Shown here: positions 1 to 8,990 of the stretch, in pieces | How positions within the stretch are numbered: position 1 is the stretch's first letter | How the letters are laid out: every line of letters begins with the position of its first letter | Virus record (IMG/VR): IMGVR_UViG_3300023174_000120 | Span: 1 to 64,000 of that record | DNA length: 64,000 nt | Strand: one strand, 5' to 3' | Source of the DNA: a virus | The notes under the pieces: model-generated | What the model saw: only the letters and a program-made list of their open reading frames with translations | Database searches by the model: none | What the model was told of the DNA's origin: nothing | Made by a program: the position numbers and the translations under genes

Positions 1-1
1 C

Positions 2-2005
2 CAGCAAGGTGTGGCGGAAGGCGGCCCATTTAGTTATGGTAAAAAAGCCCCACGCAAAGGCTCAGTGGCTGATTTGGCAGCACGGCGTCGTAAAGAACAG
101 GATAGAAAAACTCCCCCTATTGAACCACGAGACCAAATGGTTGGCACGGCTAAGGTCACGAAAGATGTGAAGGAAGGCTTGAAGCAGATACTACGTAAAG
201 TCGATCCTACTATCAAATCAAGATTGCGTAGTAAAGCCGATAGACTTGATGACGAGGGCGATGAAGTACATCAAGATTTAAAATCTATGGGCATGAAGCC
301 TCACAATGCTATGACTCGTAATATGGATCCTGAAAAATATTATAGAAATGCCGATCGCTATCGTAGATTGGCTGACAAAGATACAAAAGAATCTCAACTA
401 GCCGAACTAGATCGCCCAAGTGGTAAGTTATTCATTATTGTCAAAGCAGATAACGCAGGTGCTACTCATGTGTTTGGCGACTTTGGATCATTCCCACAGG
501 ATGTTATGCACAAGATCAGCAAGCGTGGCACTAGGGATAAATCTGGCGCCAAGACTAAACTAAAGATCGATTTCTTGTTCAACGACTTTAGATCCACAAT
601 CCAACAACTGAGAACCATTTTTAGAGATGTGGATTTTGTGGGTGCTGAAGCAGCAGAATTTATTATTCACAGTTCCGCACTAAAAAGCGATCAAGGCGAA
701 GATGTTAAACAACTAAGAGACTACATCGAAGCCGGTGACGATCGTCGTATGAAAATATATCAAGAACCAGAGGATGATGAAGAAGACGACGGCGAAACAA
801 CCGGCGGTAATATATTACGCATTGATCCCGAAACTGGAGCAGCACGTAAAGTAATGGGTGTAAAACCACAAACACAAATGGGTGGCAAATCCATAGAACA
901 GCCCGGTATGACCACTTATCGTTTTAAAGATCCAAGATTTGCTCAACAGCTACGTGGAATGAATTTAGGATTCAATATCAAAGGCGATAGTATCACTGTA
1001 GATCAAAAACAAAAAGCAAAACTGGTCAGTATGTTAGGCAATAAGTTCGGTGATATTTTTACCAGCCAAGAACGTTTTAAAGAAGAAGATGCGGTCGAGG
1101 CCATGTTACCAAAAAGTTCTTTTGCAGGCAGTAATAAAAACAAACTAGGGCCAGCAGCACATCTCAAAGGCAGTATGAAACGACCAGCGAGAGCCGGAGA
1201 TCTAGTTGGTGGTGATGCTCAAGAAAGTCGCGAACTAAGCGAAAAAGCAGTTAGTCAGCAACAGCAAAAGTTCTTTGGTATGGTTCATGCTATGCAGAAA
1301 GGTAAAAAGATTCCCGGTGCCAGTGCCGAACTAAAGAAAACTGCTAAGAGCATGAGCAAGGGAGATGTAAAAGATTTTGCCAAAACTAAACACGCCGGAC
1401 TACCTAAGAAGGTTAAGGAAGGTGGAATGTCTTTACCGCCCCCGGGAATGAGTCCGGAACAGGCCAGAGATTTTGCCAATGCGCAAATGGCCGGTCAACA
1501 GGCAATAAACCAACATGCTGCTCAACAATCAAATACACCACCTAGAGGTGTTAATTATGCTCCGGACTATTTAGAAAAGGCAGCAGATCCTAACAGATTT
1601 GGCAGGTATATGATATCAGTTGACGATGCTAAAATTGCGTTAGATTGGTTAGCTAAGAATCCAAACTACAAACCGCCAGTAGCACAACCAAGTACACCGG
1701 CTGCAGGATCAGGCTATAGCAGAGAATATTTAGAGAAGGCAGCAGATCCTAACAGATTTGGTAGGTATATGATCAGTGTAGAAAAAGCACAAGAACTATT
1801 AGGTCAAATGAAAGAAGATACTTACATGGAATCATTATCCGCTGCACTAGAACAAAAACTCAGCGTAAATGATACTCCCGAGGTATGGCGAGATGATTTT
1901 GTAAATGCAGATCCTGTCAAGTATAAACAGTTTAGAAACAAGACTGATGAGAAAAAACGTCATATGGCCGATGTGGCTCGCTATAGACAGATTCAGAAAA
2001 AATGA
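2..2005 (+). CDS. Large hypothetical protein, 5' end outside window
   Basis: The frame is open to the left edge, so the gene probably starts upstream; the first possible start inside is GTG at 11, preceded in frame by Gln-Gln-Gly. At least 664 residues are present. The protein is charged and low in complexity, with a basic N-terminus, an acidic stretch near residues 250-260 and many Gln/Ala/Lys segments. A roughly 23-residue unit beginning YLEKAADPNRFGRYMISV occurs twice in the C-terminal third (about 1567 and 1727), an internal duplication joined by a Pro-rich linker. I recognise no catalytic motif. The stop overlaps the start of the deaminase gene (ATGA), suggesting translational coupling. 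A structural or scaffold-associated role is possible but only a guess. Confidence 0.7.
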   Translation, partial: QQGVAEGGPFSYGKKAPRKGSVADLAARRRKEQDRKTPPIEPRDQMVGTAKVTKDVKEGLKQILRKVDPTIKSRLRSKADRLDDEGDEVHQDLKSMGMKPHNAMTRNMDPEKYYRNADRYRRLADKDTKESQLAELDRPSGKLFIIVKADNAGATHVFGDFGSFPQDVMHKISKRGTRDKSGAKTKLKIDFLFNDFRSTIQQLRTIFRDVDFVGAEAAEFIIHSSALKSDQGEDVKQLRDYIEAGDDRRMKIYQEPEDDEEDDGETTGGNILRIDPETGAARKVMGVKPQTQMGGKSIEQPGMTTYRFKDPRFAQQLRGMNLGFNIKGDSITVDQKQKAKLVSMLGNKFGDIFTSQERFKEEDAVEAMLPKSSFAGSNKNKLGPAAHLKGSMKRPARAGDLVGGDAQESRELSEKAVSQQQQKFFGMVHAMQKGKKIPGASAELKKTAKSMSKGDVKDFAKTKHAGLPKKVKEGGMSLPPPGMSPEQARDFANAQMAGQQAINQHAAQQSNTPPRGVNYAPDYLEKAADPNRFGRYMISVDDAKIALDWLAKNPNYKPPVAQPSTPAAGSGYSREYLEKAADPNRFGRYMISVEKAQELLGQMKEDTYMESLSAALEQKLSVNDTPEVWRDDFVNADPVKYKQFRNKTDEKKRHMADVARYRQIQKK

Positions 2006-2523
2006 AAATAATCGAAGTCTATGATCCAGATAGATATGAAATACATAATCTAAAAAAACTGGATCATATCCTAGTTGAACTGTGTGAAATGATTGTTCGC
2101 GGCCAACAAAAAGAAGCTGAACATTATGGCATGGTTGCTGCCTGTGTGTTGGATCCCGACAACCGTCCTGTATTTGGAATAAATCAACCTGCCGATGATG
2201 GGACACGGGTTCATGCCGAGCGTGTGGCTATAGACAAATACAACAGAGAATATGGTGAGATACCCGAAGGCAGTATTATCATTACCACACTGAGCCCGTG
2301 TAATGAATTACACGATGTAACAGCAGATGATCGCTACAAAGAAAGTTGTACCGATTTAATTAATCGCAGCCCAGTCCGTAAAGTCTATTGTGGCTATATG
2401 GATCCTACCCAGGGGGATGATCAACACGATGAACGTGAATTCACACTAGAAGAATCTGCTAATCCTGATATACGCAGACTTTGCGAAACATTTGCCAATA
2501 CATTCTTGACAACAACAAAGTAA
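2002..2523 (+). CDS. Zinc-dependent deaminase, RibD-like
   Basis: A 173-residue member of the cytidine deaminase superfamily. The zinc ligand and catalytic glutamate are in RVHAERVAID (HAE, about residue 74) and the cysteine ligands in TLSPCNE and later KESC. The second cysteine lies 15 residues after the first rather than two as in dCMP deaminases. The segment after it, ending in VRKVYCGYMDP, resembles the RibD deaminase pattern (TLEPC..., C, then R-V-V-x-x-x-x-DP). The substrate could be a pyrimidine nucleotide or a pterin/riboflavin-type intermediate. No RibD reductase domain is attached. The start overlaps the stop of the preceding gene, and a strong promoter for the next gene lies in its 3' end. 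Confidence 0.7.
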   Translation: MKIIEVYDPDRYEIHNLKKLDHILVELCEMIVRGQQKEAEHYGMVAACVLDPDNRPVFGINQPADDGTRVHAERVAIDKYNREYGEIPEGSIIITTLSPCNELHDVTADDRYKESCTDLINRSPVRKVYCGYMDPTQGDDQHDEREFTLEESANPDIRRLCETFANTFLTTTK

Positions 2524-2534
2524 TCGCTTATACT
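2506..2534 (+). promoter_or_regulatory. Sigma70-type promoter
   Basis: TTGACA at 2506-2511 and TATACT at 2529-2534 are separated by exactly 17 bases. A Shine-Dalgarno AAGGAG and the ATG at 2557 follow. The promoter lies inside the end of the deaminase gene and should drive the DsbA-like gene. Confidence 0.8.
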
Positions 2535-2556
2535 AGTGTATAAGGAGAATTATTCT

Positions 2557-2832
2557 ATGAGTAAAGCATATGGTGCGCCCGAACAGGCCAAGATCAAACA
2601 GATCGTCGCCGAAGGGGTTACAGTCATGCAGGAAATCCAAGATCTTACCGAAGGTCTTAACGATACCATCAAAGCAGTTGCCGAAGAATTGGATGTTAAA
2701 CCTAGTGTCATTCGCAAGGCGATTCGTATTGCCCAGAAAGATACGTGGGACCAAGTATTCCGTGAATTTGACGATTTAGAATCCATTGTGGATATCAGTG
2801 GTCATGCCAATCGCCGCAAGGATGACGAATAA
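2557..2832 (+). CDS. Small DNA-binding regulator, DsbA-like
   Basis: About 91 residues. I chose the ATG at 2557 because AAGGAG ends about 10 bases before it; a longer reading from 2536 would begin within the promoter region. The protein is all-helical in character: a helix rich in Ile/Glu, then LNDTIKAVAEELDVKPSVIRKAI, which reads like a helix-turn-helix, then a helix with KDTWDQVF. Size and pattern resemble the T4 DsbA family of small double-strand DNA-binding proteins that enhance late transcription, but the identity is from pattern memory and is not certain. It has its own consensus promoter and is followed at once by the membrane protein gene. Confidence 0.55.
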   Translation: MSKAYGAPEQAKIKQIVAEGVTVMQEIQDLTEGLNDTIKAVAEELDVKPSVIRKAIRIAQKDTWDQVFREFDDLESIVDISGHANRRKDDE

Positions 2833-2835
2833 ATA

Positions 2836-3135
2836 ATGATTAATACTCTGTTCAGGCCGACCCTGGAATGGATTAGGAATGATTATGAATCCAATCGTTT
2901 TAGGTTTATTATGGAGCTCATTGCTTGGGCTATTAGTATTGGGTGTGCTATTGCGATGGCTGGAACAGTACCATCGCCTCCCTTTATTTACATGTACCCT
3001 CTTTGGATTACTGGTTGTGCTATCTATGCCTGGGCTGCTTGGACTCGCCGTTCATTTGGTATGCTGGCTAACTACCTCCTGCTTGTCACCATTGATTCCA
3101 CAGGCCTGGTGAGACTGTTAATAAATACACATTGA
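2836..3135 (+). CDS. Small inner-membrane protein
   Basis: 99 residues with at least two hydrophobic segments: about residues 24-44 (FIMELIAWAISIGCAIAMAG) and 50-70 (FIYMYPLWITGCAIYAWAAW), with a third weaker one at 75-93. A basic RR pair lies between the second and third. The start codon sits four bases after the stop of the DsbA-like gene, so the two are probably co-transcribed. Similar small membrane proteins next to the polymerase occur in other T4-like marine phages as far as I recall; no function is established. It could modify the host inner membrane, but that is inference. Confidence 0.7.
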   Translation: MINTLFRPTLEWIRNDYESNRFRFIMELIAWAISIGCAIAMAGTVPSPPFIYMYPLWITGCAIYAWAAWTRRSFGMLANYLLLVTIDSTGLVRLLINTH

Positions 3136-3205
3136 GTAAGGTTAGATCAGCCACAAATGATCATTGAGGTATTTGAGAGCCGCAAATCTCAAAAGGAGAA
3201 AAATT

Positions 3206-5878
3206 ATGAGTTACGTTGATGCCCGCTGGGATCGTGACCGAGACATCGTCCAGGTTATTGAAAGAGATCCAAAAAAAGGTCGTATCTATCAAGAATACGC
3301 CGCCCGATACGTTTTCTATTATCCAGATGCTCGAGGAAAATATCGCAGCATTCATAACGAGCCGTTGAATCGTGTAACGGCTAAAAGTTTCAAAGAATTT
3401 ACCAAAGAACAAAAGATTCACAGCAATCATAAACTTTATGAAAGCGACATGAATCCTATATTTCGATGTCTAGAAGAAAACTACTTGGATAGAGATGCTC
3501 CAAAACTAAATGTAGCATTTTTTGATATCGAGGTAGACTTTGATCCAGAACGCGGATATGCATCGCCGGATGATGCATTTATGCCTATTACTGCCATTGC
3601 TGTACATCTACAATGGCTAGACACACTGGTATGCTTGGCTGTCCCACCTAAAACACTGACCATGGCACAGGCCACTGAACAGGTTAAAGAATTTCCTAAC
3701 ACTATCCTGTTTGAAACAGAATATGAAATGTTAGATACATTCCTTAATCTAATCGAAGATGCCGATGTGCTTAGTGGATGGAACAGCGAAGGATTTGATA
3801 TACCATATACGGTAAATAGAGTCACCAAAGTTTTAAGCAAAGAAGATACTCGCAGGTTTTGTCTGTGGGATCAAATGCCTAAAAAACGTGAATATGAAAA
3901 GTATGGAAAAACTGCTGTTACATATGACCTAGTTGGTCGTGTTCATTTAGATTCATTGGAACTTTACAGAAAATACACTTATGAAGAACGTCACACATAC
4001 CGGTTGGATGCCATCGGAGAAATGGAAATCGGCGAAAACAAAACAGTCTACGAAGGATCTCTGGACCAACTCTACAACAACGACTTCCGCAAATTTATCG
4101 AATACAATAGGCAAGACTGCGCCCTTCTGGACAAACTCGACAAAAAGCTCAAGTTCCTGGATCTAGCCAATACCATCGCACACGAAAATACTGTGCTATT
4201 GGCTACTACTATGGGTGCTGTGGCTGTAACAGAACAGGCCATTGTTAACGAAGCCCATCGTCGAGGAATGATTGTGCCTAGTAGACCCAAACGTAGCGAG
4301 GATGGAACCGATACACAGGCAGCCGGTGCATATGTAGCATATCCTAAAAAAGGGCTCCACGATTGGATTGGATCTATGGACATCAACAGTCTGTATCCAT
4401 CAGTAATTCGTGCGCTAAACATGGGCCCAGAGACTATTGTAGGCCAATTGCGTATGGATTATACCCGAGCAGATATTGACACTAAAATGGCCAAGGGTTC
4501 AAGTTTTGCCGCTTCCTGGGAAGGAAAATTTGGTACCAATGAATACGAATTTGTTATGGCACAAGATCGCAGTCATGACATTGTGGTCGATTGGGAAGAT
4601 GGCCGAACTGAGATTATGAGCGGTGCTCAAATCTACGAAATGATCTTCAATAGTGGTAAACCATGGATGCTCAGTGCCAATGGCACAATCTTTACACACG
4701 AATTTGAAGGTATTATTCCTGGACTGCTGAAACGTTGGTATGCCGAACGTAAAGAAATGCAGGCCAAACTACGAGACTCTATCAAAGCGGAGAATAAAAT
4801 TGAAGAAGAATACTGGGACAAACGACAACTGGTCAAGAAAATTAATCTTAACAGTCTATACGGTGCTATTCTTAATGCTGGTTGTAGGTTCTTTGATAAT
4901 CGTATTGGTCAATCTACCACCCTTACCGGCCGTGCAATTGCCCGACATATGGCTGGTAAGATCAACGAAGTTATAACTGGAGATTATAATCACGTAGGAA
5001 AAGCCGTTATCTATGGAGACACAGACAGTGCATACTTTACTGCATATACCGCACTGAAGAATGAAATTGCCAAGGGAGAAATTGCCTGGGACAAAGATAC
5101 TGTGGTCAAACTATATGATACCGTAGCAGATGAAGTGAATTCAACTTTTGCCCAATTTATGTTAGAAGCATTCCATTGCCCTAAATCACGTGGCGAGGTT
5201 ATTAAGGCCGGTAGAGAGATTGTTGCTATCAAAGGCCTGTTCATTACCAAAAAACGCTATGCTGTTCTTAACTATGACAAAGAAGGCAAACGACTTGATG
5301 TAGATGGCAAACCTGGCAAGATCAAGGCCATGGGGCTAGATCTCAAACGCAGTGATACCCCGGAATTTATGCAAAAGTTCTTAGAAGAAATTCTAACTCG
5401 GGTGTTGAACGGTGCCCAAGAAGAAGAAATATTGGAGAGAATCAGTGAATTTAGAACAGATTTTAAGACTCGTCCGGGTTGGGAAAAAGGCAGTCCCAAA
5501 AGGGCAAACAACATTACAGAATATGCCGATAAAGAGAAGAAGGCTGGCAAGGCAAATATGCCTGGTCATGTCAGAGCAAGTATTAATTGGAATACGCTCA
5601 AGCGAATGAACGGCGACAAATATTCTATGAATATTGTCGATGGTATGAAAGTGATTGTGTGTAAACTCAAAGATAATCCATTAGGATATACCAGCGTGGC
5701 ATATCCAGTAGACGAATTGCGTTTACCTAAATGGTTCCAGGAATTGCCATTCGATCACGGCGAGATGGAAGCCACTATCATTAATAACAAACTGGATAAT
5801 CTCATTGGGGTTTTGGAATGGGATTTAAACTCAACTACACAAAACAATACATTTGGTAATCTTTTTTCATTTGAATAA
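3206..5878 (+). CDS. 43: DNA polymerase, family B (gp43)
   Basis: The replicative polymerase with proofreading exonuclease, about 890 residues (T4 gp43 is 898). The ATG at 3206 is chosen because AAGGAG lies just upstream; an earlier ATG at 3164 lacks one. Exonuclease motif I is FFDIEVDF (about residue 105) and motif III is YNRQDCALLD. Polymerase motifs are DINSLYPS (about 392), KINLNSLYG (about 545) and YGDTDS (about 602), all intact. The extreme C-terminus NNTFGNLFSFE matches the hydrophobic tail that T4 gp43 uses to bind the sliding clamp, and the clamp gene follows. No intein or intron interrupts the gene. Confidence 0.97.
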   Translation: MSYVDARWDRDRDIVQVIERDPKKGRIYQEYAARYVFYYPDARGKYRSIHNEPLNRVTAKSFKEFTKEQKIHSNHKLYESDMNPIFRCLEENYLDRDAPKLNVAFFDIEVDFDPERGYASPDDAFMPITAIAVHLQWLDTLVCLAVPPKTLTMAQATEQVKEFPNTILFETEYEMLDTFLNLIEDADVLSGWNSEGFDIPYTVNRVTKVLSKEDTRRFCLWDQMPKKREYEKYGKTAVTYDLVGRVHLDSLELYRKYTYEERHTYRLDAIGEMEIGENKTVYEGSLDQLYNNDFRKFIEYNRQDCALLDKLDKKLKFLDLANTIAHENTVLLATTMGAVAVTEQAIVNEAHRRGMIVPSRPKRSEDGTDTQAAGAYVAYPKKGLHDWIGSMDINSLYPSVIRALNMGPETIVGQLRMDYTRADIDTKMAKGSSFAASWEGKFGTNEYEFVMAQDRSHDIVVDWEDGRTEIMSGAQIYEMIFNSGKPWMLSANGTIFTHEFEGIIPGLLKRWYAERKEMQAKLRDSIKAENKIEEEYWDKRQLVKKINLNSLYGAILNAGCRFFDNRIGQSTTLTGRAIARHMAGKINEVITGDYNHVGKAVIYGDTDSAYFTAYTALKNEIAKGEIAWDKDTVVKLYDTVADEVNSTFAQFMLEAFHCPKSRGEVIKAGREIVAIKGLFITKKRYAVLNYDKEGKRLDVDGKPGKIKAMGLDLKRSDTPEFMQKFLEEILTRVLNGAQEEEILERISEFRTDFKTRPGWEKGSPKRANNITEYADKEKKAGKANMPGHVRASINWNTLKRMNGDKYSMNIVDGMKVIVCKLKDNPLGYTSVAYPVDELRLPKWFQELPFDHGEMEATIINNKLDNLIGVLEWDLNSTTQNNTFGNLFSFE

Positions 5879-5885
5879 ATTTTAC

Positions 5886-5914
5886 TTGACCTTTACAAAA
5901 AATCTAAATAAAAT
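5886..5914 (+). promoter_or_regulatory. Sigma70-type promoter for clamp gene
   Basis: TTGACC (5886-5891), 17-base spacer, TAAAAT (5909-5914), then AAGGAAAT and ATG at 5934. It lies in the 55-base gap between polymerase and clamp genes. Confidence 0.7.
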
Positions 5915-5933
5915 AACACAAAGGAAATAAAAC

Positions 5934-6668
5934 ATGAAAGATATTCTACAAGACATCGTTGCACATACTCAAAAACTCGGTATACTGAACATTGTTAAAG
6001 TTACCGGTACTGATAAACAAACACTGATCGACTCTATGGCTGAAGATCGCACTTTGATCATGTACGCCGAAACTGCCGATCCTCATCCAGAAATGATTGG
6101 CACATTTGGTATGCCTCAATTGGAAAAACTTCGTTACCTGGTTGATGGCAAAGAATATCAAGAAGATGCTACCATCGAAGTAGTTCGCGAAACTCGCAAT
6201 GGAGAATTGGTTCCAGTCGGTCTCCACTTTGAAAATGCGGATGGCGATTTTAAAAATGATTATCGTTTTATGAATCAAGATATCATCAACGAGAAACTCA
6301 AAACTGTTAAATTCCGCGGCGTCAAATGGGATGTAGAAGTTGAACCTACTGTTAGCGCTATTCAAAGATTTCAATTCCAGGCTGGCGCCAATACAGAACA
6401 TGTTACCTTTTTGGCAAAAACTGACGGAGACAAATTGAAATTTACGTTTGGTGATGTCAGCACTCACGGTGGAGAGTTTGTATTTGCTACTGGTATTACT
6501 GGTAAAATTAACAAAGCATGGACTTGGCCTGTGGCACCTGTGTTGGGCATTCTTAAAATTGCCGACGCTAACAATGCCAAAATCAGTTTTAGCAACGAAG
6601 GCGCTATGCAGATCACACTGGACAGCGGCCTGGCTACTTACAAATATATTATTCCAGCGCAAGCATGA
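5934..6668 (+). CDS. 45: Sliding clamp, DNA polymerase processivity factor (gp45)
   Basis: 244 residues, close to T4 gp45 (228). The protein forms a trimeric ring that holds the polymerase on DNA and, in T4, also activates late transcription. Support comes from position directly after gp43, length, and a C-terminal pattern of alternating strands ending LDSGLATYKYIIPAQA, which is typical of gp45-type clamps. The first 40 residues contain the expected helix and strand with ILNIVKVTGTDKQTLIDSM. No catalytic motif is expected. It has its own promoter, and its stop overlaps the start of the next gene by four bases. Confidence 0.85.
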   Translation: MKDILQDIVAHTQKLGILNIVKVTGTDKQTLIDSMAEDRTLIMYAETADPHPEMIGTFGMPQLEKLRYLVDGKEYQEDATIEVVRETRNGELVPVGLHFENADGDFKNDYRFMNQDIINEKLKTVKFRGVKWDVEVEPTVSAIQRFQFQAGANTEHVTFLAKTDGDKLKFTFGDVSTHGGEFVFATGITGKINKAWTWPVAPVLGILKIADANNAKISFSNEGAMQITLDSGLATYKYIIPAQA

Positions 6669-7042
6669 TAAAAAGTATATTTCAGGGCGGTAAGTATCTT
6701 ATGGTATCCGGCGGACAGCCTGCTACCACCTATATCCACTCGTATAATAACACAAATAATCTAGTGGGTAATATGAGATACAATACTTCCACTAACAATA
6801 TAGAAGTATACGATGGTGTGAATTGGCAAACTTTACAAAGTTCTCATGCCAGTATACAATTAGATAACGAGGCAATCGGTATTTTAGACTGGGCCAGAGA
6901 TAAACGACGTGAAGAAATGGAATTAGAAAGTTTATCACATGATTATCCTGCTGTAAAGGCAGCATATGAAAATGTTAAACGAGCCAAAGATCAGTTAAAA
7001 GCAACAATTATATTGAGTAAAAATGCAGAGACCACCAATTAA
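6665..7042 (+). CDS. Conserved hypothetical protein, two-part
   Basis: 125 residues. The first half (about 1-60) contains NLVGNMRYNTSTNNIEVYDG, a motif familiar from trimerising segments of phage fibre and neck proteins. The second half is a charged helix (DKRREEMELESLSHDYPAVKAAYENVKRAKDQL), likely coiled coil. It overlaps the clamp gene by four bases and the DpdA-like gene by 20, so it is part of the same operon. A virion protein between replication genes would be unusual, so the fibre resemblance may reflect only a short oligomerisation module. Function unknown. Confidence 0.65.
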   Translation: MIKSIFQGGKYLMVSGGQPATTYIHSYNNTNNLVGNMRYNTSTNNIEVYDGVNWQTLQSSHASIQLDNEAIGILDWARDKRREEMELESLSHDYPAVKAAYENVKRAKDQLKATIILSKNAETTN

Positions 7043-8582
7043 CTTAACTCCGCTACAAAAGGACTATGCTGTTTTCCTTCCAGCAATCTCAAGTTTTTAT
7101 AGCACCTATGTAGCAAAACAACGGCTCAGCGAATATATACCTAAAGAGCGTATGCCTGCAGGGTTTGATCGCGGCATTGAAGGTATGAACTTTCTTAATG
7201 CTGAAGAAGGGTATTTTACCTACAAGTATTCTCTGTATTCTGCAGGTCATGCTCAACTGGATCTTAAAAAGGCTCTTACCGACGATTCAATGCTGCAACA
7301 ACGAGATCGTGCTAATACCATGGTTCTCGGAGACTCAGGAGGATACCAAATTGGTAAAGGTATTCTCAAATTTGACTGGAAAGACTTTGAAGGAGCATCA
7401 GCAAATAAAACACGCAGTGAAATTGTTAATTGGTTAGAAGCAACCGCAGATTGGTCAATGACATTAGATGTTCCTATCTGGGCCTGTGATAAAAATAACC
7501 AAGCCAGAACCGGGTTGACCAGTCCAGATGATTGCTTAACGAAAACCAGATTCAATAATGAATTCTTCCTAAAAAATCGTCAAGGCAAAACAAAATACCT
7601 AAATGTTCTGCAGGGCAGTGATTGGCTTAGTGCAGAAACATGGTATGAAGGTGTTAAAGAATACAGCGACAATAACATCTACGGTGATCAGGCTTTTGAA
7701 GGCTGGGCATTTGGTGGTGTTAATATGAGCAAGATGGACATGACACTGAAACGCTTAATGATCTTGCGTGAAGAAGGACTACTTAAAGGAAAAGATTGGA
7801 TACACTTTCTTGGAACTGCTCAACTGGACTGGGCTTGCTATTTAACTTCAATTCAACGACGAATCAGAGAACATATCAATGAAAACCTTACCATATCTTT
7901 TGACTGCGCCTCACCGTTTGTCGCAACTGCACACGGACTCACTTACACCAACGCGATCCACACGTCCAAAAAGTTCAGTGTTGTTATGGACAAGGCACCA
8001 GATAACAAAGCACTTGCAGAATCCACAATCCCATTCCCATTCGAATCGGAAATCGGCCGCAGGCTAGTAATGGGCGATATCTGCTGGTATGATCCTACTA
8101 TGAAAAACAAGATTGGAAAAATAGGTTCTACCAGTTGGGATAGTTTTGCCTACGCACTAATGATGGGACATAATGTCTATTGTCATATTGTAGCAGTTCA
8201 GCGAGCCAATCAATTGGCTGATATTGAATGTACCAAATATAAACCAGATTGGCGCGAATGGAATAAACTCAATGCTAAAAATCTCAACAGTAACCAATTT
8301 AGCGAATGGGTTCCGCGTAGCATTTTGTATTTTGATCGTTTTGTTGAGGAACTATTTGCAACTAAAAATCTCACAGAGGCAATGGATATGCTTGAACAAC
8401 CCAATGCCAAATCGTTTTTAACCAGTATTGCCGGTGCTAGAAATACCACTAATGGTCAGAGCGATAATCTGTTTGGTAGCCTTTTTTCAGTTGAAGAAGT
8501 TACACGAGCAGATGAAATTTGGTTAGAAAATCCCGAAGACGAAAAACTTCGGGCTCTTGAACAAGGACTATTAGGAGAATAA
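7023..8582 (+). CDS. dpdA: DpdA-like DNA/tRNA 7-deazaguanine transglycosylase
   Basis: 519 residues with the layout of the TGT/DpdA family, which swaps guanine for a 7-deazaguanine base. VLGDSGGYQIG (about 101-111) corresponds to the DSGGFQ substrate-binding motif. FGGVN and HFLGTA correspond to the GG-x-x-x-G and x-x-GxG segments of the barrel. SFDCASPF (Asp about 292) matches the nucleophile Asp motif. DpdA enzymes act on DNA, TGT on tRNA; phage context with QueE and a QueD-like protein favours DNA. Near the C-terminus (about 480-491), NLFGSLFSVE closely repeats the polymerase tail GNLFSFE, a possible clamp-binding peptide. The start overlaps the preceding gene by 20 bases. Confidence 0.8.
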   Translation: MQRPPINLTPLQKDYAVFLPAISSFYSTYVAKQRLSEYIPKERMPAGFDRGIEGMNFLNAEEGYFTYKYSLYSAGHAQLDLKKALTDDSMLQQRDRANTMVLGDSGGYQIGKGILKFDWKDFEGASANKTRSEIVNWLEATADWSMTLDVPIWACDKNNQARTGLTSPDDCLTKTRFNNEFFLKNRQGKTKYLNVLQGSDWLSAETWYEGVKEYSDNNIYGDQAFEGWAFGGVNMSKMDMTLKRLMILREEGLLKGKDWIHFLGTAQLDWACYLTSIQRRIREHINENLTISFDCASPFVATAHGLTYTNAIHTSKKFSVVMDKAPDNKALAESTIPFPFESEIGRRLVMGDICWYDPTMKNKIGKIGSTSWDSFAYALMMGHNVYCHIVAVQRANQLADIECTKYKPDWREWNKLNAKNLNSNQFSEWVPRSILYFDRFVEELFATKNLTEAMDMLEQPNAKSFLTSIAGARNTTNGQSDNLFGSLFSVEEVTRADEIWLENPEDEKLRALEQGLLGE

Positions 8583-8583
8583 A

Positions 8584-8973
8584 ATGTCAATCTGGCAATT
8601 ATCAACAGCATCAAAGAAAAATGCTGTAGAGAAACAATTTTGGTATAAAGAAAGTGTTACTATTACCAGAGAAGAAGGTTATCGTTGGGGAACCTTTTCA
8701 TGCGAAAGTGATGAACAACCCGATGTTGATCTTGACAATGAAGATGGATATCTTCTGACCAACTCAGAATATGACTGGGAGTTAGACATACTCGATGATG
8801 GTTGTTGGGTTGATTGGGACTTTCCAGAAGATATGAGTGAAGAGGAACAAGAAAGAATACAAGAATTATGCGAAGAGGATTTCATCGAAGGACTTGAAAA
8901 CGACGGGTGGGTTAACGACGATACCGAATATTGGTTCTATGGCCCATTAGAATTAAAAGAGATTGATGAATAA
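8584..8973 (+). CDS. Highly acidic hypothetical protein
   Basis: 129 residues. After a basic start (about 1-30) the protein is strongly acidic, with runs such as DVDLDNEDGY, DWDFPEDMSEEEQERIQ and WVNDDTEYW, and many aromatic residues. No catalytic motif is visible. It begins two bases after the DpdA-like stop, with AGGAG just upstream, so it is in the same operon. Acidic, Trp/Tyr-rich small phage proteins can be DNA mimics that block restriction or nucleases, but there is no direct evidence of that here. Confidence 0.7.
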   Translation: MSIWQLSTASKKNAVEKQFWYKESVTITREEGYRWGTFSCESDEQPDVDLDNEDGYLLTNSEYDWELDILDDGCWVDWDFPEDMSEEEQERIQELCEEDFIEGLENDGWVNDDTEYWFYGPLELKEIDE

Positions 8974-8990
8974 ATTGGCAAAAATTACGA

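Noticed and set aside
3121-3127. ATAAATA before the polymerase
   Set aside because: Lies within the coding end of the membrane protein and polymerase is not expected to be late.
5946-6662. Antisense 238-residue frame in the clamp gene
   Set aside because: Mirror of the clamp coding frame with odd composition and no Shine-Dalgarno.
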